Shown one piece after another: positions 39,254-47,256 of a DNA stretch of 64,000 nt. The stretch comes from Nocardioides massiliensis (lineage in GTDB: Bacteria > Actinomycetota > Actinomycetes > Propionibacteriales > Nocardioidaceae), in the NCBI RefSeq assembly GCF_030811215.1, contig NZ_JAUSQM010000001.1:2852001-2916000 (forward strand), read 5' to 3'. Every line of letters begins with the position of its first letter. The stretch's first letter is position 1. The notes under the pieces are model-generated. The model was given only the letters and a program-made list of their open reading frames with translations. It was not told the DNA's origin and did no database searches. The translations under genes and the position numbers were made by a program.

Positions 39254-39802
39254 ATGCCCGGCACGCTGGTCGACCGTCTTCTCGCACGCCTCATCGACGG
39301 CGTCATCCTCGCCGTCGTCGTCTGGGGCGTGGTCTCCTCGGTGCTGAGCGCGGTCATCATCGGCGGCGCGCTCGGCTACCGCAGCAGCGCCTACTTCGTC
39401 CTCGGCATCACGCTGGCGGTCCTCGGACTCGTCATCAACCTGGGCTACTACGCCGTCCTGGAGACACGCACCGGTCAGACCGTCGGGAAGATGGTCATGA
39501 AGCTGCGCGTCCAGGGCCCTGACGGCGCCCTGCCGACCGTCGAGCAGTCCCTGCGCCGCAACGCCTTCCTGGCGGCGGGCGTGGTGGGCACCGTGGCCTC
39601 CAACATCCTCGGCATCGTCCCCGTCATCGGCGGCTTCCTGGGTGGGCTGGTCTCCCTGATCGCCGGACTCGGGGCTCTCGCGCTGGTCCTCTACATCGCC
39701 TACACGATCAACGAGGACGAGACGGGCCGCCAGGGCTGGCACGACCGGTTCGCGGGCGGGACCCAGGTGCTGAAGGAAGCGGTCAGCCCAGCGCAAAGCT
39801 GA
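39254..39802 (+). CDS. RDD-family membrane protein
   Basis: A 182-residue membrane protein. The N-terminal RLLARLIDGVILAVVVWG carries the RDD motif (Arg near the first helix, Asp in it), and the second helix pair NLGYYAVLETRTGQTVGKMVMKLRVQ contains the typical GQTxGK loop. Two further hydrophobic helices and a C-terminal RQGWHDRFAGGT segment follow. CTGGAGG is the ribosome site. Members are implicated in transport or stress, not settled. The last 20 nt overlap the convergent TSUP gene. Confidence 0.9.
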   Translation: MPGTLVDRLLARLIDGVILAVVVWGVVSSVLSAVIIGGALGYRSSAYFVLGITLAVLGLVINLGYYAVLETRTGQTVGKMVMKLRVQGPDGALPTVEQSLRRNAFLAAGVVGTVASNILGIVPVIGGFLGGLVSLIAGLGALALVLYIAYTINEDETGRQGWHDRFAGGTQVLKEAVSPAQS

Positions 39803-40544
39803 CGAGCGCGACGCATCCGACGACGACGATCACGCAGCGCAGCAACCACGGCGGGAGCCGGCGGCCGACGGAGGCGCCCACCTGCCCACCGATGACGGCG
39901 CCGACGGCGATCAGACCGGCGATCGCCCAGTCGACCTCGGCGATGATGATGAAGAGCAGGGCGGCGACGCCGTTGACGAGCCCGGCGAGGACGTTCTTGG
40001 TGGCGTTGTTGCGCTGGATCGTCTCGTTGAGGCCGATGCCCAGTATCGCGACGAGCAGGACGCCCTGCGCGGCGCCGAAGTACCCGCCGTACACGCCGGT
40101 CAGCAGGACCAGCACCCACACCCACCAGGACCCGTTCTCCGGAGTCGTCCTGCCGCCGCCGACGCGGTCGACCCAGGCCCTGACCCCTGGTTGGAAGGCC
40201 ACGAGGAGGACGCCCAGTCCGATGAGGACGGGCACGATCGCGCGAAAGGCCTCCTCGGGGAGCACGAGGAGCAGCAGCGCGCCGATCACGCCGCCGATCA
40301 GGGACGCGCTCCCGAGTCGGATCAGCCTGCTGCGCTGTCCGCGCAGCTCGCGCCGGTAGCCGATGGCCCCGGAGACCGAGCCCGGGGCGAGGCCGATGGT
40401 GTTGGACACGTTGGCCACGACGGGCGGGACCCCGAACGCCAGCAGGGTCGGGAACGTCACGAGCGTTCCCGACCCCACCACGGTGTTGATGGTGCCGGCG
40501 GCGAGCCCTGCGAGCAGGATCGCCGCCATCTCGAGCAGACTCAC
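39783..40544 (-). CDS. TSUP family transporter (sulfite exporter TauE/SafE-like)
   Basis: A 253-residue membrane protein with about eight helices. The TSUP pattern is seen in LLAGLAAGTINTVVGSGTLVTFPTLLAFG and the repeat GVYGGYFGAAQGVLLVAILG, with NATKNVLAGLVNG. These transport sulfite, sulfonates or other organic acids. GTG 40542-40544 overlaps the stop of the SPFH gene (GTGA). Next to SPFH and NfeD genes but functional link unknown. Confidence 0.9.
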   Translation of the reverse strand: MSLLEMAAILLAGLAAGTINTVVGSGTLVTFPTLLAFGVPPVVANVSNTIGLAPGSVSGAIGYRRELRGQRSRLIRLGSASLIGGVIGALLLLVLPEEAFRAIVPVLIGLGVLLVAFQPGVRAWVDRVGGGRTTPENGSWWVWVLVLLTGVYGGYFGAAQGVLLVAILGIGLNETIQRNNATKNVLAGLVNGVAALLFIIIAEVDWAIAGLIAVGAVIGGQVGASVGRRLPPWLLRCVIVVVGCVALVSFALG

Positions 40545-41689
40545 TCCGGTGGTGCGCTCCCGGTCTCGGGTTCGATCTCGAGCTCGGGGGCGGCGGGCTC
40601 GGAGGCCGCGGCGGCCCGGGCTGCGGCCCCGGCACCGGATCTCGTGTTGCTCGCCTGCTCCGCGGCCGCGATCGCGGCGGCGACCTCGTCCTGGGTGTCG
40701 CTGGTGTCGCCGATCTCCTCGACGCTGGGCGCGTTGGCACCCATGTCGACCCGCTTGGCCGGGCCGTCGACCTCGTCGGGGATGCCCTTGAGACTGTTCA
40801 TCGTGGAGCCCAGACCCTCGAGGGCCTTGCCGATCTCGCTCGGGACGATCCAGACCTTGTTGGCGTCGCCCTCGGCGATCTTCGGCATCATCTGCAGGTA
40901 CTGGTAGGCCAGCAGCGACTGGTCCGGCCGGCCGTCGTGGATGGCCTGGAAGACCGTCTGGATGGCCTGACCCTCACCCTGCGAGCGCAGGATGGCGGCC
41001 TCGCGGTCGGCCTGGGCGCGCAGGATGAGCGCCTGGCGGTCACCCTCCGCGTTGAGGATGGCCGACTGCTTGTTGCCCTCCGCGGTGAGGATCGCCGACT
41101 GCCGCTCGCCCTCGGCGGTGAGGATCGCCGCGCGCTTGTCGCGGTCGGCGCGCATCTGCTTCTCCATCGAGTCCTTGATCGACGGCGGCGGGTCGATGCC
41201 CTTGAGCTCGACCCGGTTGACCCGGATACCCCACTTGCCGGTGGCGTCGTCGAGCACGCCGCGCAGCCCGGAGTTGATCGAGTCGCGGCTGGTGAGCGTG
41301 TCCTCCAGGTCCATCCCGCCGACGATGTTGCGCAGCGTGGTCATCGTCAGCTGCTCGATGGCCTGGATGTAGTTGGCGATCTCGTACGTCGCCGAGACCG
41401 GGTCCGTGACCTGGAAGTAGATGACGGTGTCGATCGAGACGACCAGGTTGTCCTCGGTGATCACCGGCTGCGGTGGGAACGACACCACCTGCTCGCGCAT
41501 GTCGATGACGTAGCGCACCTTGTCGACGAACGGCACGACGATGTTGAGGCCCGGGGTCAGCGTGGTGCGGTACTTGCCGAACCGCTCGACGATCCCCGAG
41601 CGGGCCTGCGGGATGATCCGTACCGTCCGGGCCAGCGCCACGACGGCGAAGAACGCGATCACCAAGAGGATGATCAACACTGTGGGCAT
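40541..41689 (-). CDS. SPFH/band 7 (stomatin-like) protein
   Basis: A 382-residue membrane-scaffold protein. One N-terminal helix (VLIILLVIAFFAVVALA) is followed by the SPFH domain RIIPQARSGIVERFGKYRTTLTPGLNIVVPF and the coiled-coil region. Residues about 185-240 have five tandem 11-residue-like repeats (AILTAEGERQS, AILTAEGNKQS, AILNAEGDRQA, LILRAQADREA), a heptad-rich flotillin stalk. The acidic, Ala-rich C-terminus is unique. GGGGAG ribosome site. Paired with NfeD, its usual partner. Confidence 0.94.
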   Translation of the reverse strand: MPTVLIILLVIAFFAVVALARTVRIIPQARSGIVERFGKYRTTLTPGLNIVVPFVDKVRYVIDMREQVVSFPPQPVITEDNLVVSIDTVIYFQVTDPVSATYEIANYIQAIEQLTMTTLRNIVGGMDLEDTLTSRDSINSGLRGVLDDATGKWGIRVNRVELKGIDPPPSIKDSMEKQMRADRDKRAAILTAEGERQSAILTAEGNKQSAILNAEGDRQALILRAQADREAAILRSQGEGQAIQTVFQAIHDGRPDQSLLAYQYLQMMPKIAEGDANKVWIVPSEIGKALEGLGSTMNSLKGIPDEVDGPAKRVDMGANAPSVEEIGDTSDTQDEVAAAIAAAEQASNTRSGAGAAARAAAASEPAAPELEIEPETGSAPPE

Positions 41690-41761
41690 CAGGCTCCCCT
41701 TCTCAGCGGGACCGGTGTGGCCCCACGGTTTGGCTGACGTGCTGCGTCGCGCCCGGTGGCG

Positions 41762-42220
41762 CTACGCGTCGAGCTCCGGCACCGGGTGGACGAGTGCGGT
41801 CGCGCCGCGGATCTCCAAGATGTCGACGGTCGCCCCCTCGGCGATGACCAGGGTCTCGTCGTAGGGCCGAGCGGTCCAGACCTCGCCCCGGATGCGGATC
41901 TGTCCGTCGTGCGCGGTGATCGGGGCCAGCGCGATCCCCTGCTGGCCGACCAGGGCCTCGTGGCCGAGCGTCAGCGACGGTCCGGCGTGCAGGCGACGCG
42001 CCATGCTCGGGCGCACCAGCCACAGCATCGCCACCGCGGTCACGACCGCGAGCAGCGCCTGCAGGACGACGGGTCCGCCGAACGCTGCCGTCAGACTCCC
42101 GCCGAGCGCGCCGACCGCCAGCATGAGGAGGACGAACTCGAGGCTGAACAGCTCCGCGACGCCGAGCAGGACGGCCAGCACGAGCCAGCTCTCCCAGGCA
42201 TGTTCGCGAAACCACTCCAT
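41762..42220 (-). CDS. NfeD-family protein
   Basis: A 152-residue membrane protein of the NfeD family. An N-terminal Trp/Glu-rich start (MEWFREHAWESW), two or three transmembrane helices, then the OB-fold domain (LVGQQGIALAPITAHDGQIRIRGEVWTARPYDETLVIAEGATVDIL) that is characteristic. It is the normal partner of SPFH proteins. ATG 42218-42220 is 6 nt from TAGGGT (42227-42232). It is separated from the SPFH gene by 72 nt. Confidence 0.93.
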   Translation of the reverse strand: MEWFREHAWESWLVLAVLLGVAELFSLEFVLLMLAVGALGGSLTAAFGGPVVLQALLAVVTAVAMLWLVRPSMARRLHAGPSLTLGHEALVGQQGIALAPITAHDGQIRIRGEVWTARPYDETLVIAEGATVDILEIRGATALVHPVPELDA

Positions 42221-42249
42221 GACGCCACCCTACCGGCGAGGTGGGCGCG

Positions 42250-42951
42250 TCAGTCGGTGACCAGATAGCGGTCGAGGTCGGCGCTCAGCGCGGTGAAGAT
42301 GCCGTGGTTGAGCCGGAAGGCCAGCTTCACCTCGGCAAGAGCGTCGGCCCGCTGCGCGGGACCCAGGTCGAGGGAGTCGAGACGAGCGCGGTAGCCGTCC
42401 TTGTAGGGCTTGGGCTTCTCGATGCCCGCGAAGCGGTAGAACGCGGTGCCCTCGCCGTCGGCCAGGTCGTAGGTGCGGGCGATGATCCGCCCGATCGCCT
42501 GACCGCCCGACAGGTCGCCCAGGTAGCGGGTGTAGTGGTGGGCGATGAAGAGCCCGCCCCACGACCGGGAGTGCTCCAGCCGCTCGACGTACGCCGTGAC
42601 GGCGGGGTCCGTCGAGACCCGGGCGCGCCAGTCCGGTCCGGCGAAGAAGGTGAGGTCCTCGGCCAGAGCGGCGGCGCGCTCGAGGAGCGGGTCCCAGACC
42701 GCGGCCGCGAGCGGGTCGGGCCGCGCGGCGTCGCCGACGAGCGCACGGCCGGCGGCCTCGAGGGCGTCGTACACCGGTGCCATCGCCAGGAGGTAGGCGG
42801 CGTACCCGTCGCGCGACACCTTGCCCTCGAGGAGGAAGGACATGAAGTCGGAGGTCTCGGCCTCGGTGTGCTCGCTCTGGGAGCCCTCGCGCAGCAGGCG
42901 CGACAACGGAACGTCCGTGGCGGCGAGGGGGCTGGCGGTGTCGATCGTCAC
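42250..42951 (-). CDS. hmuO: Biliverdin-producing heme oxygenase
   Basis: Opens heme to biliverdin, CO and iron; 233 residues. The proximal histidine is in REGSQSEHTEAETSDFM and the distal glycine-rich helix is YLGDLSGGQAIGRIIAR. Other family marks are YAAYLLAMAPVYDALE and SWGGLFIAHHYTRY. GTG 42949-42951 has an AGAGAGG upstream. It lies divergent to the heme ABC transporter, so heme imported by HmuTUV is degraded here for iron. Expression should fall when iron is replete, given the boxes at 43058-43090. Confidence 0.93.
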   Translation of the reverse strand: MTIDTASPLAATDVPLSRLLREGSQSEHTEAETSDFMSFLLEGKVSRDGYAAYLLAMAPVYDALEAAGRALVGDAARPDPLAAAVWDPLLERAAALAEDLTFFAGPDWRARVSTDPAVTAYVERLEHSRSWGGLFIAHHYTRYLGDLSGGQAIGRIIARTYDLADGEGTAFYRFAGIEKPKPYKDGYRARLDSLDLGPAQRADALAEVKLAFRLNHGIFTALSADLDRYLVTD

Positions 42952-43002
42952 GAGGGGCCTCTCTGGTGGGACCGCGGCCACGGGCCGGCGGTGAGCCTGA
43001 TG

Positions 43003-43089
43003 ATGACAGTGTGTCATATCGAGGTGACGATGTGTCATGTTGACATGGAGCGAGATCTTAGGCAAGCCTTAGTGAGCCCAGGCTAACCT
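43003..43089. promoter_or_regulatory. Shared regulatory region of hmuO and hmuTUV with palindromes and DtxR/IdeR-like boxes
   Basis: Four elements in 90 bp. ATGACAGTGTGTCAT (43003-43017) is a perfect palindrome. TGTCATGTTGACA (43033-43045) is a second. TTAGGCAAGCCTTA (43058-43071) and, further right, CAGGCTAACCT (43079-43089) each resemble half or most of the DtxR/IdeR box (TTAGGTTAGGCTAACCTAA). The second covers TAACCT (43084-43089), a likely -10 for hmuT. Iron repression of both genes is expected; the palindromes may bind a heme sensor. Confidence 0.65.
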
Positions 43090-43125
43090 GGCGCAGCCGC
43101 CCCCTCCCTGTCCCGAAGGTCGTCC

Positions 43126-44223
43126 GTGCTCCCACGTCCCGCCGTCGCCACGCTGCTGCTGGCTCTGGCGTTGGTCCTCACGGCCTGCGGAGGCCCAGGC
43201 ACACCGACGACAGCGAGCACGACCGGCGAGGTCCGCACCGAGTCGCTGGCCGAGGCCACTGTCCTCGAGACGCCCAAGGAGCATGTGGGCGCCGAGGTCG
43301 CGGTCCTCGCGGACCGGCCGATCGCACCCCCGGCTGAGCCGGTCGAGCCGCAGCTGCCGGCCACCGTCGTCGACAACCAGGGCACCGAGGTGACCATCAC
43401 CGACACGAGCCGGGTGCTCGCGCTCGACCTGAACGGCACCCTCGGTCGGCTCGTCGCCGAGCTGGGCATGCTCGACTCGCTCGCCGGCCGCGACACGTCC
43501 ACCACCTTCTCCGAGGCCCGGGACCTGCCGTTGGTGACCCGCGCGGGTCATGACCTCAGCGCCGAGGCCATCTTGGAGGTGCAGCCCACGCTGATCATCA
43601 CCGACACGAGCCTCGGCCCGTGGAACGTGCTCCTGCAGATGCGTGAGGCCGGCATCCCCGTCGTCGTCGTCGACTCCGCGCGCTCCACCGAGAACGTCGC
43701 CGAGCTCGCCGAGCAGGTCGGTGCTGCGCTGGGCGTTCCCGAGGAGGGCAAGACGCTCGGGGCGCGCCTCACCACCGAGGTCGAGGACATCCGCACGCAG
43801 ATCGCCGCGATCGCACCCCGCGAGCTGACCGACAAGCTCCGCGCGGTCTTCCTCTACGTCCGGGGCCAGGCGGGCGTCTACCAGATGCTCGGCGCCGGCA
43901 CCGGTGCCGACAGCCTCATCGAGGCACTCGGTCTCTACGACATCAGCGCGGAGATCGGCTGGTCCGGCGCGCGGCCGCTCAACGACGAGGGCCTGCTCGC
44001 CGCACAGCCCGACGTCGTCCTCACCATGGCCAAGGGTCTCGAGTCGGTCGGCGGGGTCGACGGGCTGCTCGACCGCTACCCCGCGCTCGCCGACACCCCG
44101 GCCGGACGCAACCGGCGCATCGTGGCGATGAACGACGCCGACATCCTGGGCTTCGGTCCGCGCACGGCCGACGTCCTCGAGGCCCTCGCCCTCGCGATCT
44201 ACGCCCCGGCGGACGCCCAGTGA
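43126..44223 (+). CDS. hmuT: Heme ABC transporter substrate-binding lipoprotein HmuT
   Basis: A 365-residue periplasmic-type binding lipoprotein. The lipobox LTAC gives a lipidated Cys21. After a Thr/Glu-rich linker, the fold begins at DTSRVLALDLNGTLGRLVAELG, with Asp/Glu-rich family motifs such as TLIITDTSLGPWNVLLQMREAG and LLAAQPDVVLTMAKGLESVGG, similar to Corynebacterium HmuT. Tyr and His ligands cannot be assigned by eye. GTG 43126 has GAAGG seven nucleotides upstream. Promoter overlaps an iron box. Starts the hmuTUV-htaA operon. Confidence 0.93.
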   Translation: MLPRPAVATLLLALALVLTACGGPGTPTTASTTGEVRTESLAEATVLETPKEHVGAEVAVLADRPIAPPAEPVEPQLPATVVDNQGTEVTITDTSRVLALDLNGTLGRLVAELGMLDSLAGRDTSTTFSEARDLPLVTRAGHDLSAEAILEVQPTLIITDTSLGPWNVLLQMREAGIPVVVVDSARSTENVAELAEQVGAALGVPEEGKTLGARLTTEVEDIRTQIAAIAPRELTDKLRAVFLYVRGQAGVYQMLGAGTGADSLIEALGLYDISAEIGWSGARPLNDEGLLAAQPDVVLTMAKGLESVGGVDGLLDRYPALADTPAGRNRRIVAMNDADILGFGPRTADVLEALALAIYAPADAQ

Positions 44224-45341
44224 CGGTGTCTCCGACCGCCGTACGCCGGCCCGACCCGAAGCGGGTGCACCCACGTCCTGACGGTGGGCTCCCCCGCCGG
44301 CGCGGGGTTGGCGCGCTGCTGATGGTCCTCGGTGTCGCGCTCGTGGTGATCGCGCTGGTCGCCGCAGGCCGTGGACAGCTCGCGATCAGTCCCGGTGAGG
44401 TGCTGGGCTCCGTGCTCGACCGCATCGGGCTGGGCGGTCTCGGCGGGCTGCCCGCCACGCCCAGCCACCCGAGCGGCGAGGTCGCGCTGTGGTCGATCCG
44501 GTTCCCGCGCGTCGTGATGGGGGCGCTCGTGGGTGCCTGCCTGGCTGCTGCTGGTGCGCTCATGCAGGGCGTCTTCGGCAACCCGCTGGCCGAGCCGAGC
44601 GTGGTCGGCGTCAGCGCCGGTGCAGCCGTGGCCGCCGCCGCTGCGATCGTGACCGGGGCCGAGGCGTTCGGCGCCTGGACCGTCGCCGTCGCCGCCTTCC
44701 TCGGCGGGCTCGTCACCACGCTGCTCGTCTATGCGCTGAGCCGTGCCGACGGCCGCACGGAGGTCGTCACACTCCTGCTCACCGGCATCGCGGTCAACGC
44801 CGTCTGCTCGGGACTCCTCGCCCTCTTGATGTTCCTCGGCGACACCCAGTCCCGCGAGCAGATCGTCTTCTGGCAGCTGGGTTCGCTCAACGGCACGCGC
44901 TGGGTCTACGTCGCCGCGGCCGCGCCCGCCGCGCTCATCGGCCTGGCCGGCGCGGTCGCCATGTCGCGCCGGCTCGACCTGCTGGCGCTCGGCGACCGGT
45001 CGGCGCGCCATCTCGGCATCAACACCGAGCGCACCCGGATCGTCATCATCGTGCTGGTCGCGCTGCTCACCGCGGCGGCCGTGGCGTTCGCTGGGATCAT
45101 CGGTTTCGTCGGTCTGATCGTCCCCCACCTCGTGCGCATGCTCGTGGGTCCGTCCCACCGCGTCCTCGTGATCGCGAGCGCACTGGGCGGGGCGGTCCTC
45201 CTCGTGCTGGCCGACCTCGTCGCGCGCACCGCCGTGACCTACGCCGACCTCCCGATCGGGATGCTCACCGCCCTCGTCGGTGGACCGGTCTTCTTCTGGC
45301 TGTTGCGCCGCGCCAGGGCGACCTCGGGAGCCTGGGCATGA
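44220..45341 (+). CDS. hmuU: Heme ABC transporter permease HmuU (FecCD type)
   Basis: A 373-residue FecCD-family permease with about ten helices. The coupling region GLSALMLG-like ALGDRSARHLGINTERTR and the family signature VAFAGIIGFVGLIVPHLVRMLVGPSHR are clear, and the N-terminal RFPRVVMGALVGACLAAAGALMQGVFGNPLAEPSVVGVSAGA is the usual first repeat. Start GTG overlaps the hmuT stop by 4 nt. Forms the translocation path for heme. Confidence 0.95.
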   Translation: MTVSPTAVRRPDPKRVHPRPDGGLPRRRGVGALLMVLGVALVVIALVAAGRGQLAISPGEVLGSVLDRIGLGGLGGLPATPSHPSGEVALWSIRFPRVVMGALVGACLAAAGALMQGVFGNPLAEPSVVGVSAGAAVAAAAAIVTGAEAFGAWTVAVAAFLGGLVTTLLVYALSRADGRTEVVTLLLTGIAVNAVCSGLLALLMFLGDTQSREQIVFWQLGSLNGTRWVYVAAAAPAALIGLAGAVAMSRRLDLLALGDRSARHLGINTERTRIVIIVLVALLTAAAVAFAGIIGFVGLIVPHLVRMLVGPSHRVLVIASALGGAVLLVLADLVARTAVTYADLPIGMLTALVGGPVFFWLLRRARATSGAWA

Positions 45342-46147
45342 CCGGCCCGCAGCGCGCCGTGGTCGAAGCGCGCGGGGTCGTCGTACGCCGCGGCGGCCGT
45401 CCTGTGGTCGACCGCGTCGACCTCGACATCCTTCCCGCGACCGTCACCGCTCTGGTCGGCCCCAACGGGGCCGGCAAGTCCACGCTGCTGTCGGTGATCG
45501 CCGGTGACGTCGAGCCCGATGAAGGCGCGGTCCTCGTCGACGGCACCCCGCTGGCGAAGTGGCGTCCCCGGGACCTGGCCCGCACGCGGGCGATGCTCCC
45601 GCAGGAGCACCAGGTCGCCTTCGGGTTCCGGGTCGCGGAGGTCGTCGCGCTCGGTCGCTCGCCGTGGCGCGGACTGCCGGAGGAGGACCACGACGAGGAG
45701 GTCGTGCTGGCCGCGATGGCCAGCACCGACGTGTCCCACCTGGCGGAGCGGTCGTTCCCCACGCTGTCGGGTGGCGAGAAGGCGCGCACGGCACTGGCCC
45801 GCACCCGCGCGCAGTCGACGCGGATCATGCTGCTCGACGAGCCGACCGCCGCCCTCGACATCGGCCACCAGGAAGAGATCATGGGCCAGGTCCGCCAGGA
45901 GGCGGCCGACGGCAGCGCCGTGGTCGTCGTCCTCCACGACCTGAGCCTCGCCGCGGCGTACGCCGACCGGGTCGTCGTGCTCGACGAGGGCCGGGTCCGC
46001 GCGGACGGCCCGCCCGCCGTGGCGTTGGAGGCCGACCTCCTCAGCTCGGTCTACCGCCACCCGCTCGAGGTCATCACCCACCCCACCACCGGTGCGCTGC
46101 TGGTCATCCCCCAGCGCGCGCCCGCCTACTCGGAGGTGCTCAAGTGA
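45338..46147 (+). CDS. hmuV: Heme ABC transporter ATP-binding protein HmuV
   Basis: A 269-residue ABC ATPase. Walker A is GPNGAGKS, signature TLSGGEKARTALAR, Walker B RIMLLDEPTAALD, and the switch histidine is in VVVLHDLSLAAAY. The gap between Walker A and the signature includes the Q-loop MLPQEHQVAFGF. Start ATG 45338 overlaps the hmuU stop (ATGA). The C-terminus HPTTGALLVIPQR is typical of HmuV. Confidence 0.96.
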   Translation: MTGPQRAVVEARGVVVRRGGRPVVDRVDLDILPATVTALVGPNGAGKSTLLSVIAGDVEPDEGAVLVDGTPLAKWRPRDLARTRAMLPQEHQVAFGFRVAEVVALGRSPWRGLPEEDHDEEVVLAAMASTDVSHLAERSFPTLSGGEKARTALARTRAQSTRIMLLDEPTAALDIGHQEEIMGQVRQEAADGSAVVVVLHDLSLAAAYADRVVVLDEGRVRADGPPAVALEADLLSSVYRHPLEVITHPTTGALLVIPQRAPAYSEVLK

Positions 46148-47256
46148 GCCGCAGGATCCTTGCGGCGCTGCTGCTGGTCGCCGGCGTCGTGCTCGGCACG
46201 ACGGCCCCCGCGCACGCAGCCGCGTCGGTGAGCGTGTCCGGTCCCGACGGTTCGGCGTCCGCCGCACCCGACACCGCCACCACCGTCACGGTGAGCGGGC
46301 GCGGCTTCACCGCCATCAAGGCCGGCTTCGGTGGCATCTACGTCGCCTTCGGGTGGGTCGCGGACCCCTCCCGTGGCACCTGGCGTCCGAGCCGCGGTGG
46401 CATCACCGGCGAGGACTACCGCTACGTGCCCGACACCGAGGACCGCGAGAACGCCGGGCGGTTGCGCTACGTCGCCTTCCCCGGCAGCTCCACGGCGGCC
46501 GAGGCCAACGGCGGCGCTCTCAGCGAGGCCGGGGACTTCCGGGTCCAGCTCACGATCCCCGGCGCGCGGTTCACGTCCACCGACCGCAGCGGCGCGAATG
46601 TCGCGGTCGACTGCACCGAGGTCCAGTGCGGCGTGATCACCTTCGGCGCCCACGGGGTGGCCAACGCCGACAACGAGACCTTCACCCCGGTGCGGTTCAA
46701 CGCTCCCGCGTCCGGTACTTCCCCGTCATCGACGACCGACGAGGCCGACGCACCCCAACCCAGCGCCGCCACAACCCCTCAGCCACCGGGTGCACAGCCG
46801 GTGACCACCGTTCCGGACGGCGACATCCGTCTCAGCATCGACGCCGCCACGTCGATGGCCGGGCGGGTCATGACCTTCACCGCCGTCGGACTGCGCCCGG
46901 GTGAGCAGGTGCTCGTCCGTCTCGACGACGGTGTCGCGGCTGCCGGTCCGTTCACCGCCGGGACCAGCGGTGACGTCGCCGGCATGATCGAGCTGCCGGG
47001 CGATCTCGCAGCCGGCACCCACGAGCTCCACCTGACCGCTGCGGCGAGCGGTCGCGCGACGACGACGAACTTCGCGGTCCGGGCCGGCGACACCGCCGGC
47101 GACGCGGAGGTCGCACCGGTCGCGTCGGGGTCGAGCGACGGCGGCGACATCGCCGGCTGGATCTTCCTGGGCGCCAGCGGCACCGTCCTGCTCGCGGTGC
47201 TGGTCTGGCGCCTGCTCGCGATGCGGCGCACGCGTACGACGGGGGTGGCCGCGTGA
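46144..47256 (+). CDS. Secreted HtaA-like membrane-anchored protein
   Basis: A 370-residue exported protein. Signal peptide RILAALLLVAGVVLGTTAPAHAA; a beta-sandwich region (VSVSGPDGSASAAPDTATTVTVSGRGF, GIYVAFGWVADPSRGTWRPSRGG) with two spaced cysteines CTEVQC; a Thr/Pro linker; an Ig-like second part (DIRLSIDAATSMAGRVMTFTAVGLRPGEQVLV); and a C-terminal helix WIFLGASGTVLLAVLVWRLLAM with basic tail. It likely sits on the cell surface and helps relay heme. GTGA overlap with hmuV. Confidence 0.82.
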   Translation: MSRRILAALLLVAGVVLGTTAPAHAAASVSVSGPDGSASAAPDTATTVTVSGRGFTAIKAGFGGIYVAFGWVADPSRGTWRPSRGGITGEDYRYVPDTEDRENAGRLRYVAFPGSSTAAEANGGALSEAGDFRVQLTIPGARFTSTDRSGANVAVDCTEVQCGVITFGAHGVANADNETFTPVRFNAPASGTSPSSTTDEADAPQPSAATTPQPPGAQPVTTVPDGDIRLSIDAATSMAGRVMTFTAVGLRPGEQVLVRLDDGVAAAGPFTAGTSGDVAGMIELPGDLAAGTHELHLTAAASGRATTTNFAVRAGDTAGDAEVAPVASGSSDGGDIAGWIFLGASGTVLLAVLVWRLLAMRRTRTTGVAA

